DNA of 64,000 nt from Trichococcus flocculiformis (GTDB lineage Bacteria; Bacillota; Bacilli; Lactobacillales; Aerococcaceae), in assembly GCF_900113645.1 (NCBI RefSeq), contig NZ_FOQC01000006.1, forward strand, positions 1 through 64,000, read 5' to 3'. The translations under genes and the position numbers were made by a program. The notes under the pieces are model-generated. The model saw nothing but the letters and a program-made list of their open reading frames with translations, did no database searches and was not told the origin of the DNA. How positions within the stretch are numbered: position 1 is the stretch's first letter; each line of letters opens with the position of its first letter. Positions 8,456 through 15,828 of the stretch are shown in pieces.

Positions 8456-9364
8456 ATGATAGTACTTAAGCCAGTTTCAAAGGAAAGAATTTGGGGAACC
8501 CCTCGGCTGCACCAATACTCAGGAGATTCCCATATTGATAGAATAGGATCGGTCTATTCTGTATCCGGCATTGAAGCGCTGAGCAATGAAATTTTAGCAG
8601 GGGATGAGCACCGTACCCTTTATGAAGCTGTAAAAGCAGCCCCTGAAAAATTCGGAATCACAGCAGGTTTTGATTATCCAATCATTATTTCGTTCACTAG
8701 CGCAGATGAAAATCTAAGTATACAAGTTCACCCAACCGATGAGTATGCTATAACTCATGAAAATGCCTTATATGGTAAGAGTGAATCATGGTATTTTATT
8801 GAGCCTCCCAGCGAAGGCTGGATATATGCTGATTCACTGATAGAGGATAAAAGGGAAATCAAGCGGAGTATTCTGAACGGAGACTATGAAAGTGTAGTTG
8901 GTAAAATCATTGTTTCGAAAGATGATGTAGTGTATATCCCTTCGGGTACTCTTCACGCTTTGACACGTGGATCCCTTGTTTATGAAATCCAACAATCGAC
9001 AGATATCACATATCGTTTTTTTGACTATAATCGTTTAGACAATGACGGAAAACTTCGAGACCTACATTTAGACGATGCAATAGAGACCTTGAATACCGAA
9101 AACCGTGTTAAAAGCAGCGCATTTCCAAAAGACACTCTGGTATCAGAACAGCCATATACTATGGTAAGAAAAACTTTAGAGAATGTATATCACAATACCA
9201 CAGACGTGGCGGTAGCTATCACCGTTTCCAAAGGAAGTATGTGTGTTGATGGTCATAGCATACTGGCTGGGATGAGCATCCTTGTTTTACCGGACGAAGC
9301 GATAAGTATCTCTCAAGCTGCGGAGGAAGTAGTCATTGCAACCCCAAAACTATATTTTAAGTAG
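8456..9364 (+). CDS. manA: Class I mannose-6-phosphate isomerase-like protein
   Basis: The 302-residue cupin-type isomerase carries the zinc-site motif IQVHPTDEYA (Gln and His ligands), a Glu in KSESWYFIE, and the SGTLHAL histidine segment. Family enzymes interconvert mannose 6-phosphate and fructose 6-phosphate. In this operon it probably isomerises the product of the upstream PTS, whatever the sugar. GGGAG precedes the ATG. The stop codon directly abuts the next gene's assigned start, indicating translational coupling. Confidence 0.85.
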   Translation: MIVLKPVSKERIWGTPRLHQYSGDSHIDRIGSVYSVSGIEALSNEILAGDEHRTLYEAVKAAPEKFGITAGFDYPIIISFTSADENLSIQVHPTDEYAITHENALYGKSESWYFIEPPSEGWIYADSLIEDKREIKRSILNGDYESVVGKIIVSKDDVVYIPSGTLHALTRGSLVYEIQQSTDITYRFFDYNRLDNDGKLRDLHLDDAIETLNTENRVKSSAFPKDTLVSEQPYTMVRKTLENVYHNTTDVAVAITVSKGSMCVDGHSILAGMSILVLPDEAISISQAAEEVVIATPKLYFK

Positions 9365-10177
9365 GTGTATAATTTGTACAAACTAATAGCGATGGATATG
9401 GACGGGACATTGCTTAATGATGAAAAGAAATTGACTGAGGAAAACATAAAAGCAATTAAACAAGTCAAAGAAAAAGGTATCTTTACTGTCATAAGTACAG
9501 GTAGACCAATTTCTGGAGTAAAGCCGTATCTAAATATGTTTGAGCACGGGGACATTGATTTTTTGGTCTGCAACAATGGTGCAGTCGTGTATAACGTGAT
9601 TCAAGACAAAATCATTCATGAAGAGCATTTTAAGCGGAGTGAAATCGAAGAGATAATCCAAATGGCTGATGACTTAGAAATAAGCTTGCATTTCTTAGAT
9701 AGCAATCAATTGATTACCCATAACAATCCAATCAACAAGTACATTATTTTAGACGCTTATTTATCTGATATGGATATCTTTACGAAAACTCCGTCAGCCC
9801 TTGCTAATCATGAGCATATCCATAAAGCTTTATTCACAGCTGATAGCGAAATGTTGAATCATAAAACTCAGCTACTCCCTCAGTGGTTTGTCGAAAAATA
9901 TAACTGCGTACGTAGTGATGAAATGTATTTTGAGATTTTGAAAGAAAATGTTGATAAAGCATCTGGTTTAAAGAAAATTATGCGCTCGTTAGAGATTGAT
10001 CGAGAAAATGTAATTGCTATAGGTGACCAACAGAATGACATACAAATGTTGAATTTATCTGGTTTAGCTATTGCAATGCATAATGCTTCACCATTAGTTA
10101 AAGAAATGGCAGATATAATTTGTCCAGATAATAACAGTAGTGGAGTTAGTCAAGTTTTATCAGATATTTTTTTCTGA
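9365..10177 (+). CDS. Cof-type HAD-superfamily hydrolase
   Basis: This 270-residue sugar-phosphatase-type HAD protein has motif I MDMDGTLLN and motif IV GDQQNDIQML, with a Cof-type cap between them. Members dephosphorylate sugar phosphates or nucleotides; the substrate here is unknown. The first possible start is GTG at 9365, right after the manA stop codon. TTG at 9374, with AGGTG 6 bases upstream and followed directly by YKLIAMDMDG, may be the true start. Confidence 0.88.
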   Translation: MYNLYKLIAMDMDGTLLNDEKKLTEENIKAIKQVKEKGIFTVISTGRPISGVKPYLNMFEHGDIDFLVCNNGAVVYNVIQDKIIHEEHFKRSEIEEIIQMADDLEISLHFLDSNQLITHNNPINKYIILDAYLSDMDIFTKTPSALANHEHIHKALFTADSEMLNHKTQLLPQWFVEKYNCVRSDEMYFEILKENVDKASGLKKIMRSLEIDRENVIAIGDQQNDIQMLNLSGLAIAMHNASPLVKEMADIICPDNNSSGVSQVLSDIFF

Positions 10178-10212
10178 GTAAATGATAAATTTAGGATGAA
10201 ACGGAGGATTCA

Positions 10213-10896
10213 ATGGCTGATATATACTTATGTCCGTCAATGATGTGCGCAGACTTTGGTAACTTGAAAAATGAAGTAACCAGCTTAGAAAAGGCCGGTG
10301 CAGATATATTCCACATTGATATTATGGACGGAAAATATGTTCCTACAATTGGTATGGGGTTACAAGATTTTAAGGTCATTCGAGAAACGACTGATTTAAT
10401 GCTAGATGTTCACTTAATGGTAGAAAAACCAAGTGCCTATGTCCAAATGTTCGCTGAATTAGGAGCGGATATCATATATATCCATCCTAACTCTGAGAAC
10501 CTACCTGAATCAACGTTATATAAAATAAAAAGTTACGGAAAAAAGGCGGGTATCGTCCTAAATCCAGGTACATCAATTTCTGAGATACAAGAACTATTAC
10601 CTCTTGTAGATTATGTTTTGGTAATGACGGTTTATGTAGGTTTTTCGGGCCAAAAATATTTAGACTTTGTTGATGATAAAATCCATCAACTACTAACGCT
10701 CAAAACTGATCATCATTTTGAATTAGTTGTTGATGGTGCAATAACCCCAGATAAGATTCAAAAGTGGAGGTCCTTAGGCGTGAAAGGCTTTGTTCTTGGT
10801 ACGTCTGCGCTATTTGGTAAAAATCAAAGTTACGATGAATTGATTTCGAATTACAGGTCTAGACAGGTAGTAAATCTTCAAACTAAAACAAGATAA
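10213..10896 (+). CDS. Ribulose-phosphate/allulose-6-phosphate 3-epimerase family protein
   Basis: The 227-residue TIM barrel has catalytic aspartates in HIDIMDGKYVP (about residue 36) and LVVDGAI (about residue 177), with the metal-binding histidine of DVHLMVEKP. The motif VMTVYVGFSGQ departs from the VMSVNPGFGGQ of housekeeping Rpe and is nearer to AlsE-like allulose-6-phosphate epimerases. In the PTS operon it probably epimerises a ketose phosphate produced from the imported sugar. GGAGG precedes the ATG. The Rpe versus AlsE assignment is tentative. Confidence 0.85.
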   Translation: MADIYLCPSMMCADFGNLKNEVTSLEKAGADIFHIDIMDGKYVPTIGMGLQDFKVIRETTDLMLDVHLMVEKPSAYVQMFAELGADIIYIHPNSENLPESTLYKIKSYGKKAGIVLNPGTSISEIQELLPLVDYVLVMTVYVGFSGQKYLDFVDDKIHQLLTLKTDHHFELVVDGAITPDKIQKWRSLGVKGFVLGTSALFGKNQSYDELISNYRSRQVVNLQTKTR

Positions 10897-10931
10897 TAGG
10901 AAAGTAATATAATTCCATAAGCAACTAGAAT

Positions 10932-10974
10932 AAGTATGTGCCATCTTCAATTGATGAGCACATACTTATTTTTT
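10932..10974 (+). terminator. Terminator of the PTS operon
   Basis: Perfect 10-bp arms AAGTATGTGC (10932-10941) and GCACATACTT (10958-10967) are followed by ATTTTTT. It lies 36 bases past the epimerase stop, closing the operon. Confidence 0.85.
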
Positions 10975-11180
10975 ACGGGTTGATACTTTGCAAGTGAGAA
11001 TAAAATAGTCAAAACTCAAAAGTACTTACTATGATTCATACTCCAATAAATACAAACAGATGTATTATGATACTCACCAAATTTATGTAAGAGCCAATTT
11101 AGTTTAGCGCTGATAGGCTTTTATTAGTCTCTGTTAACGGCCACTGTACTGATTTCTTTACAGTAAACTTACTATATTTG

Positions 11181-11210
11181 AATGCATAGATGGGAACTCT
11201 ATGCATTTTT
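11181..11210 (+). terminator. Second hairpin-plus-T-run in the intergenic region
   Basis: AATGCATAGA (11181-11190) pairs perfectly with TCTATGCATT (11198-11207), followed by TTT. No gene was recognised between it and the PTS terminator, so it may end a lost gene. The 10897-11377 gap otherwise shows nothing coding. Confidence 0.6.
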
Positions 11211-11281
11211 AGCGTATTATTTAAAATTTTATTTAACAGGAGAATTACCCGCAAGGATTTAATTTCGCACTGACTTATATA

Positions 11282-11324
11282 AAAAGTGACTCTTTCTGTA
11301 GATAAATCAGAAAGAGTCGCTTTT
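11282..11324. terminator. Bidirectional terminator before the ATPase gene end
   Basis: The arms GACTCTTTCTG and CAGAAAGAGTC are flanked by an A-run on the left and a T-run on the right (stem from 11282 to 11324). It lies 54 bases past the stop of the minus-strand ATPase gene and could stop transcription in both directions. Confidence 0.75.
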
Positions 11325-11377
11325 CATTTAATGGAAGGAAGAACAGAAGAGTTGCTCACGGCTTTATATGGATACCG

Positions 11378-12574
11378 CTACTCTTCCAATAGAAAATCAA
11401 ATACATTTTTGTGAAGGATGCCATTTTGGGACATATCCAAGCGATCCATCGTAATCAACCATTTCGGATAGTTATCGGTAATTTTTTCAAAAGCTTTGAA
11501 TTCTCGTTCTTTTGTCTGCTCGTCCATCACCGATAGAGAGACTTGAATATACATTTTCGTCTCCGATCTTTCCGCAATGAAATCAATTTCGGCGGTCCCG
11601 TTTTTGCCAACAAAAACCTGGTATCCTCGTCTGATTAACTCTAAGAACACAATGTTTTCAAGATCATGTCCCATATTGGAAGACTTATAGCCGATCAATT
11701 GATTGCGTAACCCCATATCGACAATATAATACTTTCCGTTTGTTCTTAAGAGCTCTTTCCCGCGTATATCATAACGACTGCACTGGTAGAGAATATAGGC
11801 GTTACACATCAACATCAAGTAATTATCCACTGTGTCATGACTGATTTTTGATCCCTCAGAGCGCAACGTATTGGCTATTTTATTGGTGGACAGACTGTTG
11901 CCAATGTTATCAAATACAAATTTTGCGACCTTGTAGAAGCCACCAATTTCTCTTATTTCACCGCGGCTAATAATATCTCTTGAGAAAATAGAATCAAAGA
12001 GTCCTTGGTTAATCGTTCGAATCAAATTTTCGTCTTCCACCAGGTTCACTGCGGGGAAGGATCCGCTGCGGAGATATTCTTGATAATGTTGTTCTAGGTT
12101 ATTTACCGTATCGTACTGTTTAAACTCCAAAAACTCACGGAAAGACAAGGGATAGACCTTTATTTCAATATACCGTCCGGATAAATAAGTAAGGTATTCT
12201 CCAGAAAAAAGACTGGAGTTTGACCCAGTCACATAAATATCCGCATTGAACGTCACCTTGAGACTATTGATAACCTTAGCCCATCCCTGAATTTCCTGCG
12301 CTTCGTCAATCAGCAGATACACCCGCTTCTGTCCTGGAATCCGTTCCCTTAGATAAGCATGGAGGCGGTGGCCGTCTTTCAAAGGTTCATTTTCCATCCT
12401 CTCATAACTGATTTCGATAACTTGATTTTCTTCGACGCCACGCTCCAGCAGCCAGTCTTTATACAGCATTAAAAGGGTTGATTTCCCACAGCGACGGACC
12501 CCAGTCAGTACTTTTACAAAATCGCTGTCTTTTGCCTGAATCAATTTATCTAAATAACTCTGACGATTAAACAT
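11378..12574 (-). CDS. AAA ATPase with DUF4143 domain
   Basis: A 398-residue protein is read from the ATG at 12574, which has AGGAGG upstream; a longer open frame exists but lacks a ribosome site. Walker A is GVRRCGKST near residue 24 and Walker B is VYLLIDEAQE near residue 88. The C-terminal half is the DUF4143 nuclease-like region found in many accessory ATPases, including KNGTAEIDFIAE, which looks like a PD-(D/E)xK-type core. The cellular role of these single-gene ATPases is not established. Three imperfect 16-bp repeats precede the gene. Confidence 0.85.
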   Translation of the reverse strand: MFNRQSYLDKLIQAKDSDFVKVLTGVRRCGKSTLLMLYKDWLLERGVEENQVIEISYERMENEPLKDGHRLHAYLRERIPGQKRVYLLIDEAQEIQGWAKVINSLKVTFNADIYVTGSNSSLFSGEYLTYLSGRYIEIKVYPLSFREFLEFKQYDTVNNLEQHYQEYLRSGSFPAVNLVEDENLIRTINQGLFDSIFSRDIISRGEIREIGGFYKVAKFVFDNIGNSLSTNKIANTLRSEGSKISHDTVDNYLMLMCNAYILYQCSRYDIRGKELLRTNGKYYIVDMGLRNQLIGYKSSNMGHDLENIVFLELIRRGYQVFVGKNGTAEIDFIAERSETKMYIQVSLSVMDEQTKEREFKAFEKITDNYPKWLITMDRLDMSQNGILHKNVFDFLLEE

Positions 12575-12629
12575 ACTGTTCCTCCTAAAATCCTGTGACA
12601 TAAGCGAAATATGTCTCATTTCCAAATAT

Positions 12630-12723
12630 TTATTCGAGCATACGCTAATAATTTTATTTTTATGCATATATTTCGATTATACTCTAAAAACTTATTTATT
12701 TGTTTGTTTTTTCGATTATACTC
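12630..12723 (-). repeat. Three imperfect 16-bp repeats upstream of the ATPase gene
   Basis: On the minus strand, GAGTATAATCGAAAAA (12708-12723), GAGTATAATCGAAATA (12669-12684) and GCGTATGCTCGAATAA (12630-12645) lie in the same orientation. The first two contain a perfect TATAAT. They may be tandem promoters, or an operator array with a degenerate third copy. Confidence 0.55.
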
Positions 12724-12981
12724 GAGGAATTTTTTATTTGTCGTTAAATTTAGTAGATTTGAATGGGAGTCGTTCATTCTTCAATCTGAAAGTGTCTTAA
12801 AACCCTTTATTTTCCCACCCACTTTAAAGTAAAAAGGGGTCTAAGGTTAGGTTGAGAGTAATATAAGGCCTTTTTCTGAAAAAAGAATACACGTTCGCTA
12901 ATCGTTCTTGATAAAAGTCTTTCGAGAAGGGTAAAATAGAGAAAAGAACCCTTCCAGCTGAGGGGAAAGGCAGGTGATACT

Positions 12982-13293
12982 ATGTTGCGGGGCGAAAAAA
13001 TTGTATTTGCAGGTAAATTGGATACGTTTTCTCGGAAACAAGCGCAGGCATTAGTCACTGCCTTAGGAGGAAAACCGCAAGCAGCTGTCACTAAAGATAC
13101 AACAATCTTGGTTGTGGGGAAGGCGAACACCAATCTCTTTCAAGAAGATTCGCGAAGTCTGAAGATGCAAAAAGTGGAAGCTTTGCAACAAGAAGGCCAC
13201 GCTGTTTGTGTTTTGTCCGAGCAGGCATTCTTGGAGAAAGCCCTGTTACACCTAAATCAAGTGGTGGGGATTATGAGTGGATCTAGAAGGTAG
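12982..13293 (+). CDS. Stand-alone BRCT-domain protein
   Basis: This 103-residue protein is almost entirely one BRCT fold: KIVFAGKLDTFSRKQAQALV, then LGGKPQAAVTKDTTILVVG and the C-terminal LSEQAFLEKAL. BRCT domains bind DNA ends or phosphopeptides and in bacteria usually sit at the C-terminus of DNA ligase; single-domain versions are less common. AGGTGAT precedes the ATG. A second, broken copy lies at 33483-33814, so the gene travels with the mobile material here. Its function is unknown. Confidence 0.75.
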   Translation: MLRGEKIVFAGKLDTFSRKQAQALVTALGGKPQAAVTKDTTILVVGKANTNLFQEDSRSLKMQKVEALQQEGHAVCVLSEQAFLEKALLHLNQVVGIMSGSRR

Positions 13294-13485
13294 GATGAAC
13301 CCACCTCTTCTGTTTCAGAAGGTCTAAAAAGAGAGAGCACTGAATGAAAATCAACTTAAAAGTAAATGCATTTCAAAATTCTCGAATATAGGGATTAGTC
13401 AAAGTTTCTAATTTTTACACGCCTACTAGCCCTAGAGGCGTTTGATGGATTGACGGGCGACCTCCTCAAAATTGAAATAGGATTT

Positions 13486-13514
13486 TTGACCCGTCATCCG
13501 CGTGTGGCTATAAT
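13486..13514 (+). promoter_or_regulatory. Promoter of the DUF305 gene
   Basis: TTGACC (13486-13491), 17 bp, then TATAAT (13509-13514). TGACGGG at 13451-13457 and CCCGTCA at 13490-13496 form an inverted repeat whose second arm overlaps the -35 box, a possible operator. Confidence 0.75.
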
Positions 13515-13560
13515 GGAGATAGGAGATGTAAAGAGTAATTACAACTAGGAGGAGATTGTT

Positions 13561-14013
13561 ATGAAGAAGTATGTACGCTTTGGAATTATGATTTTGGTCT
13601 CTACGGTAATTATGTATTTTTTGATGTTCTTGAATGTATTTCAGCTAAATCATATTTATTTCAGCGAGATGCGGCTCTTAATGACGTTGATTATGGGATC
13701 CGTGATGGCGGTTGTGATGCTATCGTTTATGTGGAAGATGTATGATAATAAGAAATGGAATATTATCATACTGGGAGCGAGTTTTTTAATCTTCGGTGTT
13801 TCTTTATGGTTGGTGCGCAGTCAGGCGACGATAGATGATGTGGATTACATGCAAGCTATGATTCCACACCATTCCATTGCCATCTTGGCTAGTGAACGAG
13901 CAACGATAGAAGACGAGCGTGTTCGAAAATTAGCAGATGAGATCATAGCTGCACAGGAGCGAGAGATCGCGGAGATGAAAATTTTAATTGAGGAAATTCA
14001 GCAAAGAGAGTAA
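13561..14013 (+). CDS. DUF305 membrane protein
   Basis: The 150-residue protein has three predicted membrane segments (about residues 8-28, 41-60 and 69-86). A soluble C-terminal half follows with the DUF305 signature MIPHHSIAI and an amphipathic Glu-rich helix. DUF305 proteins often sit beside copper and other metal-resistance genes; the HH pair may bind metal. AGGAGGAG precedes the ATG, the gene has its own promoter, and it lies 1.3 kb before copY. A direct metal role is inferred from the family and location. Confidence 0.8.
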   Translation: MKKYVRFGIMILVSTVIMYFLMFLNVFQLNHIYFSEMRLLMTLIMGSVMAVVMLSFMWKMYDNKKWNIIILGASFLIFGVSLWLVRSQATIDDVDYMQAMIPHHSIAILASERATIEDERVRKLADEIIAAQEREIAEMKILIEEIQQRE

Positions 14014-14101
14014 CAGATATTTTGATAGAGACGAATTAATTGCGGGTAGAGGGTACGACTCTAAAAAAAGCCTCCTTACAGACGAAAAACCTCGGAACAT
14101 T

Positions 14102-14146
14102 AAAGAAGGAACACAGCTAATAAAATATAGCTTTGTTCCTTCTTTT
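14102..14146. terminator. Bidirectional terminator
   Basis: AAAGAAGGAACA (14102-14113) pairs with TGTTCCTTCTTT (14134-14145), with inner AGCT/AGCT pairing. It separates the DUF305 gene from the convergent 78-residue gene. Confidence 0.8.
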
Positions 14147-14182
14147 AGTATAGAGATTCTCTTCTAAATAAGAGGTCAACTT

Positions 14183-14419
14183 CTACAGCTGACTCAAGTG
14201 GTAGTTTAGTAATTCTGATTGCAGTATTCTCAGTGCTTCTTTCAAGCCATCGAGTCTACCTGTCTCAATGTCTATGATTGCATAATAATCAGATAGGTAT
14301 TCTTCTGATACACCGGCATTCAACTGCATATGTATATATGCTTCTACTATCTTAATAGAAGATGTTGTAGAAGTTACTCTGGATTCTAGTCTTTCAACTA
14401 CTCTCGCATAATATTCCAA
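14183..14419 (-). CDS. Small hypothetical protein (78 aa)
   Basis: The start is TTG at 14419 with GGGGGAAG upstream. The product is helical and polar, with no signal peptide or membrane span. It contains SIKIVEAYIHMQLNAGVS and a C-terminal leucine-rich helix (LKEALRILQSELLNYHLSQL). No family is recognised. It lies downstream of the LexA-controlled YolD-like gene on the same strand (92-base gap), so it could be part of that SOS transcript. Confidence 0.55.
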   Translation of the reverse strand: MEYYARVVERLESRVTSTTSSIKIVEAYIHMQLNAGVSEEYLSDYYAIIDIETGRLDGLKEALRILQSELLNYHLSQL

Positions 14420-14511
14420 GAATTCTTCCCCCTTAAGTTCAAGTATACGCTTTCTGAATCAGGAAAGGAATAGTTTGAAAACCAGAAAAAGCGCTGAACA
14501 GCAGTATCCGA

Positions 14512-15048
14512 TTACTCTATCCATTCCTCGCTCTGATTGAAGTCTTCAATCCAGGTAATTTCTGTATTTAACGTGTCATTTTCTTCAATAGGGGAAGAGG
14601 TTGGAATAGGATTCTTTCCGGATAGCTGCATTCGATTATTTGTAAAGACGTGAATCTGGAACCATTTTTCCTCTTGTAAAAGCTGTATATTACGAATAGA
14701 TTCCAGTGAGATCCATTGATCGTTAATGAAGATTTTATTTCCCGTAAGAGAGCCTCTGAAATGCCCTACTATCGATTCAGTTTGACGCCCGAGGTAATCT
14801 TTTTGATTCAATTGAATTGATACGGGCCTGTTTTTCTGCAGGGCTTCCGCTAATACTTCGTCAATTTCACTTGCATTCATTTGAGCGAGGATAGGGATAT
14901 CCTTCAGAGCCTCTTCTTTTCCAGCAGAAATGGACCTTGTCAGTTCTTCCATTGAGAATGCCGTTAACCACTTAACCATGCCTCTATCCTGGTAGTCGTT
15001 GTACTCTTCAAACACCTTGTCCGTATGTCTTATCGGTTCTTTTAGCAT
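14512..15048 (-). CDS. YolD-like SOS-regulated protein
   Basis: A 178-residue protein starting at ATG 15048 with GGAAGGTG upstream; a longer frame exists but has no ribosome site. The N-terminal DRGMVKWLTAFSMEEL resembles the YolD-like family, often encoded beside Y-family DNA polymerases (UvrX/YqjW). The C-terminal half (SLESIRNIQLLQEEKWFQI) resembles the strand-rich YolD segment. No polymerase gene is adjacent. A consensus LexA site sits between its -35 and -10 boxes, so induction by DNA damage is expected. Confidence 0.7.
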   Translation of the reverse strand: MLKEPIRHTDKVFEEYNDYQDRGMVKWLTAFSMEELTRSISAGKEEALKDIPILAQMNASEIDEVLAEALQKNRPVSIQLNQKDYLGRQTESIVGHFRGSLTGNKIFINDQWISLESIRNIQLLQEEKWFQIHVFTNNRMQLSGKNPIPTSSPIEENDTLNTEITWIEDFNQSEEWIE

Positions 15049-15112
15049 ATTATTCACCTTCCACCATTCTGTTCGTGTTACGAATAAGGACTTCCTGCAA
15101 GTTCTATACCCT

Positions 15113-15142
15113 ATTATACGAACGTACGTTTGTTCGTGTAAA
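15113..15142 (-). promoter_or_regulatory. LexA-controlled promoter
   Basis: On the minus strand, TTTACA (15137-15142), 18 bp, then TATAAT (15113-15118). The spacer holds CAAACGTACGTTCG (15119-15132), which fits the Gram-positive SOS box CGAACNNNNGTTYG. This is a textbook repressor position. Confidence 0.85.
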
Positions 15143-15273
15143 GCGAACACGCTAAATATTTACAAATGAAGGTTAGAATCTCGTATTTCAGTACATTGTT
15201 AGATTAGCATACTTCCTTGATACCGCGTCGCTATCGACTCGGTATATCTTTTTGTAAATTCAGAAAAGAGTAG

Positions 15274-15331
15274 TTGACAAATAATGTTTACAAGTGTAAA
15301 TTATAAGCATAGAAACGTTTACGTTTGTAAA
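15274..15331 (+). promoter_or_regulatory. copY operon promoter with two cop boxes
   Basis: TTGACA (15274-15279), 17 bp, TAAATT (15297-15302). Cop box 1, TTTACAAGTGTAAA (15287-15300), contains the TACAnnTGTA core and overlaps the -10. Box 2, TTTACGTTTGTAAA (15318-15331), has one core change and lies 31 bp downstream. This is the classic arrangement bound by CopY repressors. Confidence 0.9.
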
Positions 15332-15357
15332 CGAATAACAGGGAAGAAGGGGTAAAA

Positions 15358-15813
15358 ATGAAGACAGGAACGTTAACTCCCCATATAACTGATGCCGAAT
15401 GGGAAGTCATGCGTGTTGTTTGGGCAAACCATCATGTCACGAGTAAGGAAGTTATTTCGATCCTGGAAGATAAGATGAACTGGAAGGCAACCACCATCAA
15501 AACTCTGTTGGGTCGTTTGGTTGAAAAGGGCGCGTTATCGACTGAGCAAGAGGGGAAAAAGTTTATCTACACGGCACGTGTTGCTGAGGAAGTTACTGTC
15601 CGAAACTACACAGGCAATATTTTCAGCCGTATTTGCAACAAAGATATAGGACATGTGATTGGGGAAATAATCAAGGACAACGTATTGAGCTTTAATGATA
15701 TCCGCTACTTGGAAGAGATTTTGGAAAAGAAAAGAACTTCCGCTGTGGAAGAGGTTAGCTGCCGATGTCTACCTAGGCAATGTCAGTGCAACCTACACCA
15801 ACATGGAAAATAG
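15358..15813 (+). CDS. copY: CopY/TcrY copper-responsive repressor
   Basis: The 151-residue BlaI/MecI-family winged helix (EWEVMRVVWANHHVTSKEVI) has a C-terminal Cys cluster C135-R-C137-L-P-R-Q-C142-Q-C144. This CxCxxxxCxC site in enterococcal CopY holds Zn and is displaced by Cu(I) delivered by CopZ. It represses its own operon through the two cop boxes just upstream. A similar cop-box promoter occurs at 61407-61459 before an ABC transporter. The start has AAGAAGGGG upstream. Confidence 0.95.
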   Translation: MKTGTLTPHITDAEWEVMRVVWANHHVTSKEVISILEDKMNWKATTIKTLLGRLVEKGALSTEQEGKKFIYTARVAEEVTVRNYTGNIFSRICNKDIGHVIGEIIKDNVLSFNDIRYLEEILEKKRTSAVEEVSCRCLPRQCQCNLHQHGK

Positions 15814-15828
15814 GGAGGAAAAGCAAAA

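Noticed and set aside
11101..11180. Possible tRNA or small RNA in the gap after the PTS operon
   Set aside because: No cloverleaf or conserved tRNA bases could be drawn; only terminator-type hairpins are visible.
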